64,000 bases of DNA from the NCBI GenBank assembly GCA_963576765.1, contig OY755207.1, forward strand, positions 19,536,760-19,600,759, in the 5' to 3' direction. The translations under genes were made by a program, and so were the position numbers. The number at the start of each line of letters is the position of its first letter. Within the stretch, counting starts at the first letter, position 1. Below, one piece after another: positions 44,481 through 56,246 of this stretch. Below the pieces are notes generated by a model. That model searched no databases, had not been told where the DNA came from, and saw only the letters and a list, made by a program, of their open reading frames with translations. The stretch comes from Draba incana. Its lineage: Eukaryota > Streptophyta > Magnoliopsida > Brassicales > Brassicaceae.

Positions 44481-46550
44481 CTATATAACTTGAATCAAAA
44501 CCAAAGTGTTTTGACAAGTTATACCTTCCGGTTTGGTGTCTTGGTCGTTTGGCTTCAATGTCTGATTGAGAAGTCCTCCAATAGCTTGATTGAATAGCTT
44601 AGTCTTTGATCTAGTCATTGGACCAGTAGGCACGATCAAAGCTTCTTCTCCTCCTAGCTCAGGTTTTAGCTGCTCCTCAGGTTCTAGCTGCTCGATAGAC
44701 TCATTTCCATGCTCCAGATCTGCTTCAAGCTGCTCCATAGACTCCTTTCCATGCTCCAAGCTCCATGACTTGTCCAGTATAATCTCATCTGCAATAAATG
44801 GTACCAAGTCAGAAACATTGAAACTAGAGCTTACATTATACTTACCTTGGAGATCCAGCTGATAAGCATTGTCGCTTATTTCTCCTGGTGAATGTGAAAG
44901 GACCATCAATCCTTGGCATTAGCTTAGACTTCCTTTCAGCAGGAAAACGTTCCTTCCTCAAATGAACCCATACTTGGCCGCCAACTTCAAAGATCATGCC
45001 ACGCCTGCCTTTGTTTGCTTGTTTGACATACTGCTTGGTCTTCTCTTCTATGTTCTACTTGGCTTTCTCATGAATCTGTTTCACCAAATCAGCTTTCTTT
45101 TTCCCATCTATGCTAGCTTTTTCACTCAAAGGGCATTAGATCCAAAGGTGATAATGGGTTAAAGCCATAAACAATCTGAAATGGAGAAAACTTAGAAGCA
45201 GAATGCATAGCATGATTATATGCAAATTCTATATGAGGCAAGCAATCTTCCCAAGTTTTCAGGTTCTTTTTAATCAAAGCACGCAATAGAGTTCCCAAAG
45301 TTCGATTAACAACTTCTGTTTGCCCATCAGTTTGGGGATGACAAGTGGTGGAAAATAACAGTTTAGTTTCTAGCTTAGACCACAATGTTTTCCAGAAATA
45401 GCTAAGGAACTTGGTATCTCTATCAGAAACAATGGTTCTAAGCATGCCATGTAAATGGATGATTTCTTTAAAGAACAAGTCTGCTACATGAGATGCATTA
45501 TCAGTTTTATGACAAGCAATGAAATGTGCCATCTTCGAGAACCTATCAACTACCACGAAAATAGAGTCTTTTCCAGTCCTAGTTCTAGGCAATCCAAGCA
45601 CAAAGTCTATAGATATGTCAGTCCAGGGATGAGAAGGAATAGGTAGAGGAGTGTACAAACCATGAGGCTGAACCTTATACTTAGCTTATTTACATGTTGC
45701 ACACCTGCCACAGATTCTCTCCACATCTCTTTTAATGTGAGGCCAATAGAAGTGATCCTGCATCACATTGAGTGTTTTAGCAATACCAAAGTGCCCCATC
45801 AAGCCTCCACCGTGAGCTTCCCTGATGAACAAGTCTCTAACAGAACAGTTAGGCACACACAAGCGATTATCAAAGAAAAGAAAACCATCTTGCCTAAAGT
45901 AATGTCCTGAAGCAAACTTTTCACAAGACTTATAAACCTCTTTAAAATCAGAATCTGTCTCATATAAATGCTTAAGTTGTTCAAAACCCAATAGTTTGGC
46001 ATCAAGAGTAGAGATTAAAGCATACCTGCGAGACAATGCATCGGCAACTACATTGTCCTTACCTTGTTTATACTTGATGACATAGGGAAATGTTTCTATG
46101 AATTCAACCCACCTGGCATGTCTCTTGTTGAGTTTTTGCTGACCTTTGAGATGCTTAAGGGACTCATGATCAGTGTGTATAACAAACTCCTTAGGCCAGA
46201 GATAGTGTTGCCACGTTTGTAATGCTCTAACCAAAGCATATAGCTCCTTTGTCATAAGTGGGGTAGTTTAGCATTGCTCCTCCAAGCTTCTCACTGAAAA
46301 ATGCCATGGGCTTCTTATCATGCATCAAAACAGCTCCAATGCCTATACCAGAGGTATCACATTCTATCTCAAAAAATTTAAGAAAATCTGGTAAAGTAAG
46401 AACAGAGACATGAGTAAGCTTCTCTTTAAGGGATTGGAATGCATCTTCTTGTGCTTGTTCCCACTTAAAACCCACGTCCTTCTTTATAACCTCAGTGAGG
46501 GGAGCTGCCAGCGTGCTAAAGTCCTTCACAAACCTCCTGTAAAACCCAGC
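44481..46550 (-). pseudogene. Gypsy K RNase H, integrase and C-terminal tail
   Basis: Pieces on the minus strand: RNase H start (FEIECDTSGIGIGAVLM, 46227-46529), RNase H and integrase zinc region (LYALVRALQTWQHYLW, HTDHESLKHLKGQQKL, CGRCATCK, 45686-46255), integrase core (SIDFVLGLPRTRTGKDSIFV, SDRDTKF, HPQTDGQTEVVNRTLG, 45122-45658), and the tail (44481-44909) with a repeated EHG-ES-EQLE acidic motif and TGPMTRSKTK. Stops and frameshifts separate them. The tail ends upstream of the LTR, unlike H. Confidence 0.85.
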
Positions 46551-46555
46551 AAGGC

Positions 46556-47352
46556 TGATGTGATCGTGACAAGCTCAGAGGAGGAAGAGCCGGAGGTAGT
46601 TGGAAGGATCACTCGTTCCAGAGCTAGAGAGATGGCTAAGGAAGCTCACGCCCTCATTGCCGCGGATGACGTCAATCAACTGGAGGCTAAAGCTCACATC
46701 TTCAACATCTATATCCTGAAGAACGAAGAACCCGGTAACAATCACTAAGTAACTTAGGTGATGATTATGTACTCTTTTCCTTGGTGAGGATTTTGGTAGG
46801 AAGGAGGTTCTTCTCCAAGGTTTTTAACGAGGCAGAATCATTGCTACGTCGAGTTACTTAGGAGTTGCTGCCAATGGGTAATAATGTGCAAGTTATATCG
46901 ATTATGCACTAGTTTAGTAGAGGCGCACCATTTAGGTCCATTTGGAAGGGACGCCTCGTTGTTTTATTTTCAGTTTAAACGTCTCGTAGTTTTATTTAAG
47001 ACTTCTTGTTGTTTTGGGCGTGTGCCCTAATTTCCTTTGTGTCGTGACTATAAGTACTAGAGACATGGCTCTTTTGTACAGCACCTTGGATTTTAACGTG
47101 AAAGAAAACAGCAAAGTTTGCTCTTGATTCCTTGATCCAAAAAGTTCATTGAATTCGATTTTCTTACAAGTCTACACTTACAAGAAAAGCTTCTATCAAT
47201 CATCAGTCATCATCATCCTCTCAATCGATTCCATCTCCATCTCTTATCATCGTTGCTGCCATCCTTGAAACTTCATCATCACGCCATCATTCCCTTTCAT
47301 AATCGCTTCATCTCAGTCTTTCCTTTGGATTTGATCACCTAGGATCTCATCA
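46556..47352 (+). repeat. 5' LTR of gypsy H
   Basis: Contains an untranslated copy of the pol tail (to about 46748), then stem I (CCTTGGTGAG near 46789 with CTTCTCCAAGG ending at 46820), and a probable TATA (CTATAAGTA) near 47048-47056. Confidence 0.93.
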
Positions 47353-47892
47353 CGTGGTATCAGAGCCAACTCTGAACCAAAGGCTGAGAAATCTCTAACC
47401 CTAAATCGCCATATTTGATTTGATTTTGTTGTTTCTGAATTCGTTGCATAAGACCTAGTCGAATTGAGAGTGTTGTTGCTTGCATCGATCTGGATTTGTT
47501 TTGCTGCATCATTGTTGTGTCGTTTAGGTCTCGCTTAGGTTTGATCGCTTGTGTCTTAAGGATTGATTGTTGAGTCGTAGTCTTTTATTGTTTGAATTGT
47601 TCTTTCGTTAGTCTTTAATCTGTTTTGTTCGTGTTATACAATCTGCTGCTTGTTGTTCTCTTTTAGATTTGCTAGGGTTCTGGATTTTGCTAGAACACGT
47701 TCTAGCTTCGTCAATTTCGCTACTGCCTTGCGTGATCATTGCTATTTGTGTTAGTTATTGCAGTACTTGTGATTGATCATTGTTAATTTTAGCTAGCTCA
47801 TCTCCTGCTTGTTAATGTTTTCCATGATTTTTGCTTTGTGATCTCATTTAGAGTAAGTTACTGCGAGTTTTTGGTAATTTGTTTCAGGTATC
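47353..47892 (+). other. 5' leader of gypsy H
   Basis: Holds the primer-binding site (47355-47367) and about 520 bp of T-rich non-coding leader before the gag ATG at 47893. No ORF of note is seen. Confidence 0.8.
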
Positions 47893-50800
47893 ATGGAGCT
47901 TTCGGCTGAGACCATGGCAGCTCTCAACAAAGCAATGGCTGAACAAATTAAAGAATCAAATCAAGTCATTACAACGCAGCTCACACAGCAGATTGAACAG
48001 CTTAATGAAAAGTTTGAAACCCAGATTAGTGGTCTTCTGAAAGATATTAGTGCAAGCGGAGAAGAGTCTTCACATACTCCAACTCCCTCTGAACTATCCG
48101 CATTACTAAGGGTAAAGGACATGTGGGAGCATCTTCCCAAAGGTCTAGACGCGATCCAACACCTCCTAAAGTCAGTCCTAAAGCCAAGACAAACCGCAGT
48201 CAGATTGGGGGCAGAGAGACTATGTTTAATCAGAGGAAACAAGATGGTTCAAGAGTTGAAAGGCAACAAGGACGCCAACACCGCAGAGAGGAATACATAG
48301 CTGGTCAGCGAGTCTTCATGGAATCAGATCCAGAATACTATGAGGAGGAAGAAGCTTCTGACTATAGCCAGGAACCGTGAGAAGAGACAGAAACAGAGGC
48401 AATGGCAGAGACTATGATCCTTTGAGACAACAGCTGAGTCATATAAGAATCCAGTATCCTCCTTTCCATGGAAATAATGATCCCAAAGCTTATCTAGACT
48501 GGGAAAGGAAGATGGAGTCTAACTTTCTGGTCCAAGGTACTTACGAGCTCAACAAGGTGAAGATTGCAGTTTCAGAATTCCATGGGTATGCACTGCTATG
48601 GTGGGAGTAATTGGGAATCACCAGAAACCGCCTCAGAGAACCTCCCATTACTACTTGGAACCAACTTGTTATGCAGCTGAGGAAGAGGTTTGTTCCAGCT
48701 CATCATCAGCGAGAGATACTCAGCAAGCTTAGGCGCCTCATCCAAGGTACGAAATCTGTTAGAGATTACTATCAGGAATTGGAAACTTTGCTCATTCGTG
48801 CAGATTTAAGAGAAGGAGAAGAGATGGTTATGTCAAGATTTCTTGGAGGACTTAACCGAGAAATTCAAGACAAGGTAGAGCTTCAGGATTTCGCAGACAT
48901 ACAAGAGATGGTGCATAAGGCTGAATTGGTTGAATCTCAAGTCAAGAGGCGAATCATCAAGCCTACATTCACGCCTAGTGTGACAAAGCCTAAGGAGGTC
49001 AACAAACCAGCCTACTCAAGAGACATCAAACCGACTTCTACTGGGGTTAAAGAAGAAGTTAAAGCCGAATTAAAACCAAGAAGTGGTAACTCCAACAGCA
49101 ACGTAAGGTGCTTCAAATGTCAAGGAATGGGACATTACTCTCGAGACTGCCCAAACAAGAAGGTGTTTCTGTTACAAGAGGGAGGAGAGATTGTTCCTCA
49201 GGAGGATTCAGAGATTGAATCAGACTTAGAAGAAGAAGAAGAGGCTGCTGCCGTGGGTGAGATGCTAGTTGCAAGAAGGACTTTGAGTGTTCAGAACCAA
49301 CCGGAAGAGAAGTGTCAGCGAGAGAACCTGTTTCGTACACGGTGCTTCATCAAAGAGAAGGTCTGTAGCTTGATCATAGATGGTGGGAGTTGTACTAATG
49401 CTGCAAGTGAAGAGATGGTCAAGAAACTTCAGCTCAAGACCATTCCTCATCCCAGACCGTACAAGTTACAATGGCTGAATGAATGTGGAGCTTTAACCGT
49501 ATCTCAGCAGGTTCTAGTATCGTTATCTATTGGAAAATATGCAGATGAGGTATTGTGTGATGTAATTCCTATGGGGTCAAGTCATGTGTTGTTGGGAAGG
49601 CCTTGGCAATCAGATCGCAAAGTCATTCATGACGGCTACACCAACAAGCACTCCTTTGAGTTCAAGGGCCGAAAGATCACACTCTTACCACTCACGCCTA
49701 CTGAGATTTACCAAGATCAGATTCAAGTGAAACTCAAGGAGAAGGAGAAAATCGCCAACAGCCTCTACATAAACCACAGTGAATTTTCTAAACTCTTTGA
49801 TCCTGAAATGACTACTTTTATGTTTGTATACAAGGAATCCCTTGTTAGTACTAACCCTTCACAGGAGCTTCCTAGTGCTATGACTGAGATTTTGCAGGAA
49901 TACAAGCACATTTTTCCAGAAGAAATTCCACCAGGATTACCTCCAATTCGTGGAATAGAGCATCAGATTGATTTGGTACCAGGATCAACCTTGCCTAACA
50001 GACCAGCATATCGAACCAACCCTGTAGAGACTAAGGAGCTGCAGAAACAAGTGGAAGAGCTGATGAGCAAAGGGCATATCCGAGAAAGCATGAGTCCATG
50101 TGCGGTTCCAGTTCTGCTAGTGCCAAAGAAAGATGGGTCCTGGAGGATGTGTGTTGACTGCCGAGCTATCAACAACATCACTGTGAAGTATAGGCATCCG
50201 ATTCCAAGACTAGATGATATGCTGGACGAGCTTTGTGGATCGACAATCTTCTCCAAGATAGACTTGAAGAGTGGGTATCATCAGATCAGAATGAAAGAAG
50301 GAGATGAGTGGAAGACAACATTCAAGACAAAGAAAGGACTCTACGAGTGGCTAGTCATGCCCTTTGGTCTTACCAACGCACCAAGCACCTTCATGAGACT
50401 GATGAATCACGCATTGAGACCTTTCATTGGCGTGTTTGTAGTAGTCTACTTCGATGATATCCTCATCTATAGTAAAGGCTTGGAGGAACATCTGGACCAT
50501 ATCAGATCGGTTCTAGATGTTCTTCGCTCTCAATCTCTCTTTGCTAATTTCTCTAAATGTTCATTCTGCACTAATGAGATTGTCTTCCTAGGCTTTGTAG
50601 TAAGTGCAAAAGGAGTTAAAGTAGATGAAGAGAAGATAAAGGCTATCAAGGAGTGGCCAACACCTAAGAGTATTGGAGAAGTCCGAAGCTTTCATGGCTT
50701 AGCAGGATTCTACAGGCGCTTTGTTCGCGATTTCAGTTCTATAGCCGCGCCATTGACCGAAGTTATCAAGAAGAATGTTGGATTTCAATGGGGAGAAGCA

Positions 50801-51394
50801 CAAGAGCAGGCTTTTACAGCCCTTAAAGAGAAGCTTATCAATTCTCCCTTACTTGTACTTCCTGATTTTACTAAGACTTTTGAAATTGAATGCGATGCTT
50901 CTGGAGTAGGTATTGGTGCAGTTCTTATGCAGGATAAGAAACCCGTCGCATATTTCAGTGAGAAGTTAGGAGGATCAATGCTGAATTATCCAACCTATGA
51001 CAAGGAGTTGTATGCTTTAGTGAGAGCGCTTCAAACATGGCAGCATTACTTATGGTCTAAGGAGTTCGTGATTCACACAGATCATGAGTCTCTGAAGCAT
51101 CTCAAGGGACAACAGAAACTTAACAAAAGGCATGGGCGATGGATGGAGTTCATTGAGACATTTCCATACGTTGTTAAGTATAAGAAAGGTAAGGATAATG
51201 TCGTTGCCGACGCATTATCCAGGAGGTACACTCTCATTACTACTTTGACTTCGAAATTAATCGGATTTGAACACATTTTAGATCTTTATGAATCTGATTC
51301 TGATTTTTCTGAGACTTATGCGAAGTGTCACAAGTTTGCTTTTGAGAAATTTTATAGGCAGGATGGATACTTGTTCTTCAATAATCGCTTGTGA
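47893..51394 (+). pseudogene. Gypsy H gag, protease, reverse transcriptase, RNase H
   Basis: The gag start is MELSAETMAALNKAMAEQ at 47893. Frameshifts lie between 48120 and 48180 and near 48377, and a TAA stop is at 48608-48610 after ALLWWE. From 48611 it is open for 927 codons: gag (FVPAHHQREILSKLRRLIQG), zinc knuckle CFKCQGMGHYSRDC (about 49109-49150), protease (SLIIDGGSCTNAAS), RT (NRPAYRTNPVETKELQ, SYHQIRM-type segment, active site YFDD at 50447-50458), and RNase H (CDASGVGIGAVLM, HTDHESLKHLKGQQ). A TGA at 51392-51394, where an amino acid after NNRL is expected, breaks the link to integrase. Confidence 0.9.
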
Positions 51395-52699
51395 ATTCCT
51401 CGAGGGTCCATCCGAGAGTTATTAGTCAGAGAAGCTCATGCAGGAGGACTTGCTGGTCATTTTGGCGTCACCAAGACCCTGCTTGATCTTCAGGGACATT
51501 TCTATTGGCCTAGCATGAAGAAGGACGTTGAAAAGGTTTGTTCAAGGTGTGCTGTTTGTAAACAAGCTAAGAGTAAGGTGCAACCTCACGGTTTGTATAC
51601 TCCCTTACCTATACCGTCTCATCCTTGGACAGACATTTCGATGGATTTCGTTATTGGCTTACCTCGAACCAAGAATGGTCGAGATTCTATCTTTGTTGTT
51701 GTTGACAGGTTTAGCAAGATGGCTCATTTCATAGCTAGTCATAAAACTGATGACGCTGTCCAAGTAGCAGATTTGTTCTTCAAAGAGGTGGTGAGACTTC
51801 ATGGGATGCCTCAAGTGATAGTCTCTGATCGCGACACCAAGTTTTTGAGTCACTTCTGGCATACGCTCTGGGCTAAGTTGGGAACCAAGCTAGCGTTCTC
51901 AACGACTTGTCACCCACAAACCGATGGTCAAACCGAGGTGGTGAATAGGTCGCTATCAACTCTATTGAGGACGATGGTGAAAAGCAATCTGAAGTCTTGG
52001 GAAGCATGTCTACCTCATATCGAGTTTGCTTACAATCACGCTAAGTATTCTTCTACTCTTTTCTCCCCTTTTGAAATTGTTTATGGGTTTAATCCCTCTT
52101 CTCCACTAGACTTGATCTCTTTGCCTTTGAAAGAAGGGGTTAGTTTGGATGGCAGGAAAAAGGCTGAACAGGTGCGCAAGATTCATGAGAAAGCTAAGGA
52201 GAACATCGAAAGGAGAACCAAGCAATATGAGCGCTACGCCAACAAAGGAAGAAAGGAGCTGATTTTCGAAGAAGGAGATCTGGTGTGGATCCATCTGAGG
52301 AAGGATCGATTTCCAGCTAAACGCAAGAATAAGCTAATGCCCAGAGTTGATGGACCATTCGAAGTCATCAAGAGGATCAATAACAATGCTTACCGAATCG
52401 ATCTCAAAGGGAAGTATAATGTTTCTGATGCTTTTAATGTTTCTGACTTGCTTCCTTATGTTGCAGATTCAGATTTGAGGACAAATCCTTTTCAAGAGGG
52501 AGAGGATGATGTGATCGTGACAAGCTCAGAGGAGGAAGAGCCGGAGGTAGTTGGAAGGATCACTCGTTCCAGAGCTAGAGAGATGGCTAAGGAAGCTCAC
52601 GCCCTCATTGCCGCGGAAGACGTCAATCAACTGGAGGCTAAAGCTCACATCTTCAACATCTATATCCTGAAGAACGAAGAACCCGTTAACAATCACTAA
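51395..52699 (+). CDS. Gypsy H integrase with C-terminal tail ending inside the 3' LTR
   Basis: In frame with the upstream pol after the TGA at 51392. It has the HHCC zinc domain (REAHAGGLAGHFG, then CSRCAVCK), the core (SMDFVIGLPRTKNGRDSIFVV, SDRDTKF, HPQTDGQTEVVNRSLSTLLR), the GPF/Y segment (PRVDGPFEVIKRINNNAYRI) and a tail with an acidic EEEEPE stretch and GRITRSRAREMAKEAHAL. The stop is at 52697-52699, so the last 63 codons are within the LTR that starts at 52507. No methionine start is implied; this is normally translated as part of gag-pol. Confidence 0.87.
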   Translation: MPRGSIRELLVREAHAGGLAGHFGVTKTLLDLQGHFYWPSMKKDVEKVCSRCAVCKQAKSKVQPHGLYTPLPIPSHPWTDISMDFVIGLPRTKNGRDSIFVVVDRFSKMAHFIASHKTDDAVQVADLFFKEVVRLHGMPQVIVSDRDTKFLSHFWHTLWAKLGTKLAFSTTCHPQTDGQTEVVNRSLSTLLRTMVKSNLKSWEACLPHIEFAYNHAKYSSTLFSPFEIVYGFNPSSPLDLISLPLKEGVSLDGRKKAEQVRKIHEKAKENIERRTKQYERYANKGRKELIFEEGDLVWIHLRKDRFPAKRKNKLMPRVDGPFEVIKRINNNAYRIDLKGKYNVSDAFNVSDLLPYVADSDLRTNPFQEGEDDVIVTSSEEEEPEVVGRITRSRAREMAKEAHALIAAEDVNQLEAKAHIFNIYILKNEEPVNNH

Positions 52700-53303
52700 G
52701 TAACTTAGGGGATGATTCTGTACTCTTTTCCTTGGTGAGGATTTTGGTAGGAAGGAGGTTCTTCTCCAAGGTTTTTAACGAGGCAGAATCATTGCTACGT
52801 CGAGTTACTTAGGAGTTGCTGCCAATGGGTAATAATGTGCAAGTTATATCGATTATGCACTAGTTTAGTAGAGGCGCACCATTTAGGTCCATTTGGAAGG
52901 GACGCCTCGTTGTTTTATTTTCAGTTTAAACGTCTCGTAGTTTTATTTAAGACTTCTTGTTGTTTTGGGCGTGTGCCCTAATTTCCTTTGTGCCGTGACT
53001 ATAAGTACTAGAGACATGGCTCTTTTGTACAGCAGCTTGGATTTTAACGTGAAAGAAAACAGCAAAGTTTGCTCTTGATTCCTTGACCCAAAAAGTTCAT
53101 TGAATTCGATTTTCTTACAAGTCTACACTTACAAGAAAATCTTCTATCAATCATCAGTCATCATCATCCTCTCAATCGATTCCATCTCCATCTCTTATCA
53201 TCGTTGCTGCCATCCTTGAAACTTCATCATCACGCCATCATTCCCTTTCATAATCGCTTCATCTCAGTCTTTCCTTTGGAGTTGATCACCTAGGATCTCA
53301 TCA
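52507..53303 (+). repeat. 3' LTR of gypsy H
   Basis: 797 bp, TGATGTGATC to GGATCTCATCA, followed by AAGGC. Carries the last 193 nt of the pol frame, stem I at about 52737-52768 and the TATA region near 53000. Confidence 0.93.
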
Positions 53304-53308
53304 AAGGC

Positions 53309-54495
53309 CATGGAAACTCTCACCTCGCCTACTGTCTTTGGACTTGGCCATTCGCTGATTGCTTTAACTTTTTCTTCATCCACTTTAACTCCATCTGCAC
53401 TTACAACAAAGCCTAGAAACACAAGGTTATATGTGCAGAATGTGCATTTCTTAAGATTAGCATAAAGCTTTTCCTTTTTTTTTTTTTTTTCCTTTCTAAG
53501 CACAGTTAAAACAGAATGCAAATGCTCAACATGCTCATTTAGGCTTTTACGCCTATGAATGCTCTAAGAACATGATTCATTAGTCTCATGAAAGTACTAG
53601 GTGCATTTGTTAGCCCAAATCGCATAACTAACCATTCATACAGCCCATGCTTAGTTTTAAAGGCTGTCTTCCACTCATCACATTCTTTCATTCTAATCTG
53701 GTGGTATCCACTTTTTAAATCAATCTTAGAAAAGATGCAGGAACCATGTAATTCATCAAGCATGTCATCTAATCTAGGTATAGGATGTCGATACTTCACC
53801 GTGATATTATTGATGGCTCTGCAATCCACACACATGCGCCAGCTACCATCCTTCTTAGGCACAAGCAGAACATGTACAACGCAAGGACTCATGCTTTCTC
53901 TGATATGTCCCTTCTCCATTAGTTCTTCTACTTGTTTCTGCAGCTCTTTTGTTTCCACAGGATTAGTTCTATATGCTGGACGGTTTGGAAGAGAAGCTCC
54001 TGGGACAAAATCAATTTGATGTTCAATGCCTCTTATTGGTGTCAATCCCACTGGATTATCTTCAGGGAACACGTCCTTATAGTCCTGCAAAAGAGAGATC
54101 ATCTCACTCGGCAGCTCCGGTGCAAGGTCAGTTAAGCTCATAAGAGCTTCCTTATACACAAACAACAACATAGGTTGTTTAGAAAACAATGCTTTCTTAA
54201 CTTCATTAGCTTTCATAAAGAAATTGGGTTGTTTGATTAACATGGATTCCTTACGATTTGGATGGATTTGATCTTCATAAACTTCTTGGGGAGTCATAGG
54301 GATTAGAATTGTCTTTCTGCCTTTGAACTCAAAAGAATGACGATTCGTGAATCCGTCATGGATTACTCTCCTATCTGATTGCCATGGTCTCCCAGGAAGA
54401 ATGTGTCCAGCTTCCATTGGTAACACATCACACAAGACCTCATCCTCATATTTCCCAATTGCTAAAGGCACCACTACCTGGCTCTTGACCTTCAT
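53309..54495 (-). pseudogene. Gypsy K reverse transcriptase
   Basis: The minus strand from 54495 reads the region after the protease, then IRGIEHQIDFVPGASLPNRP, CVDCRAINNITVKYRHPIP, FSKIDLKSGYHQIRM and FGLTNAPSTFMRLMNHVLRAFIG. The catalytic YFDD segment that should follow is deleted (near 53545). The frame resumes in a shifted register with LRKE, a run of lysines coded by an expanded A-tract (plus-strand T-run near 53470-53490), then KLYANLKKCTFC and KVDEEKVKAISEWPSPKTVGEV. This copy cannot encode an active RT. Confidence 0.87.
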
Positions 54496-54516
54496 TTCTC
54501 CTTCGTTGTTGAGCCA

Positions 54517-55956
54517 CTAAAGTTTATACAGTTTAGGATGCTTCTGTTCCTTTAAACCAAGCTTTTTGACCATTGATTCACTTGCCACATTAGTGCAGCT
54601 TCGTCCATCTATGATAAGACTGCATACTCTGCCTTGAACGTGACATCTTGTATGGAACAAGTTCTCTCTTTGTTCTTGTTCTTCTTTCTGAATTTGAATG
54701 CTTAAAGATCTTCTAGTTACCAAGAGTTCTCCTTTAGCTGGTCTTTCTTCATACTCATCAGGGGATGAGATCACTTCTGGTTTTTCTTCTTCGGATTCAA
54801 ATTCTCCATTATCAAGCAGAATCATAACCTTCTTGTTAATGCATTCATTGGCATAATGCCCTCTGCCTTGACACTTGAAACACTTTACATCACAAGTTCT
54901 CGATGCATCAGCAACAGTTGTGCCTTTGAAATCTTGAACTGCAGTAAATGGCTTGTTCTCTTCTTTGGAATTCGCAGGCTGCTTGATTTCTCTTGAATAA
55001 CTTGGTTTCTCCTCTCTGTGAAAACTAGACTTGCTAGCATTTGCTCCTGGATTATAACTAGATCTTGAGAAACCTTTCCTCTTTACCTGCTGCTCAAACA
55101 GAATGGCCTTGTGCAACATTTCTTCTATATCCATATAATGCTGAGTCTCCAATCTGTCTTGAATTTCTCTATTTAAACCTCCCAGAAACCTAGACATTGT
55201 GGCTTCTCCATCTTCAGCAATGTCAGCACGCAACATCAATGTCTCCATTTCTTGAAAATATTCTTCAACAGAACGGCTTCCTTGAGTGAGTCTTCTCAGT
55301 CTTAGATGTAACTCCCGGTGGTAATGACTAGGAACGAATCTTTTTCTCATAATCCTCTTCATTTCTGTCCAAGTCTCCACTGGATACTCTTGATTTCTCC
55401 TTCTTGAAGTGACTAACTGATCCCACCAGCTGAGAGCATAGTCATAAAACTCAGTAGCAGCAACTCTAACTCTATTGATTTCTGTGTAGTGCTGAACGTT
55501 GAATACCAGCTCAATCTTCTTCTCCCATTCCAGGTATGTATCAGGATCATTCTTCCCATGGAATGGAGGAATTTTAAGCTTTAATCCTCCCAGATTATCT
55601 TGCAAACGTTCTCTGCCTTCTCTGCCAAGCCTATTGCGCCTTCTTTGACTGTTTAGAGATGAATTACTTATGTTTTTGTAGTAGTTATCAGTGTTATCTC
55701 CTCTTGTTTCTGCAGGCTGTTCACGATTTCTTCTTGGTTCTCTTTTCCTTTCTCTCTGTGGAGACCTCTCCTCTCTTCTCCTAGGCTCATCACGTCTCTG
55801 CCCTTGGTTTGCATTTTGTTGAAACTCATCCCTAAGAGAATCCATTCCAGCTGCCAACATCTTTTTCATTTCAGCAGTTAGAGCTTGAAATAACAGTTTA
55901 TTACCCTTGGTGTTGCTAGCTTTTTCTTCTTCTTCGTGATCACTCTCTGACACCAT
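54517..55956 (-). pseudogene. Gypsy K gag and protease (479 codons)
   Basis: It starts MVSESDHEEEEKASN at 55956. There is a charged Arg/Glu-rich region (about residues 55-110), then the gag core (LKIPPFHGKNDPDTYLEW, FVPSHYHRELHLRLRRLTQG, MSRFLGGLNREIQDRLE), the zinc knuckle CFKCQGRGHYANEC, an acidic linker, and the protease site IIDGRSCTN, where H has IIDGGSCTN. A TAG at 54514-54516 replaces a codon before WLNNEG; otherwise the frame continues to RT. Confidence 0.88.
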
Positions 55957-56246
55957 CCTGTAACCACAACAAAAACGAAATCACCAGTACTTTGTTTCAA
56001 ATATAATGATAGAAATCAACAGATCTAAAACAGAATTTAAAGAGTCAGATTTAAACAACTTAGATCTACCAGTTTTCAGATTTGTTTTCAAACATAATAG
56101 AAAGAGTCTAGATATCAATAGATCTATCTATATCAAAACTTCAACCACAAATCTCAAACTAATAAGATCAAAACAAAATTGAAGATGAACAGACATAAAA
56201 GCAGAAAGAAAACTTAACTTGCAGGCTGGTTTGCTCTGATACCACT
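55957..56246 (-). other. 5' leader and primer-binding site of gypsy K
   Basis: AT-rich leader with repeated ATAGATCTA-like stretches and no ORF. The primer-binding site complement is at 56233-56244. Confidence 0.75.

Larger units (their letters stand above)
46556..53303 (+). mobile_element. Ty3/gypsy retrotransposon H, complete and young, probable CRM lineage
   Basis: 6748 bp, with LTRs 46556-47352 and 52507-53303, both exactly 797 bp and with about nine differences by eye. The target duplication AAGGC is at 46551-46555 and 53304-53308. The ends TGATG...CATCA form a 5-bp inverted repeat. The primer-binding site TGGTATCAGAGCC is at 47355-47367, two bases after the LTR. A purine-rich tract precedes 52507. 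gag-pol runs into the 3' LTR for 193 nt. RT sequence and this overlap fit the CRM (centromeric chromovirus) clade from general knowledge of that family; a phylogeny would be needed to confirm. Confidence 0.93.

Noticed and set aside
44590..44862. Plus-strand 90-codon Ser-rich ORF
   Set aside because: Antisense shadow of the acidic repeats in the gypsy K tail.
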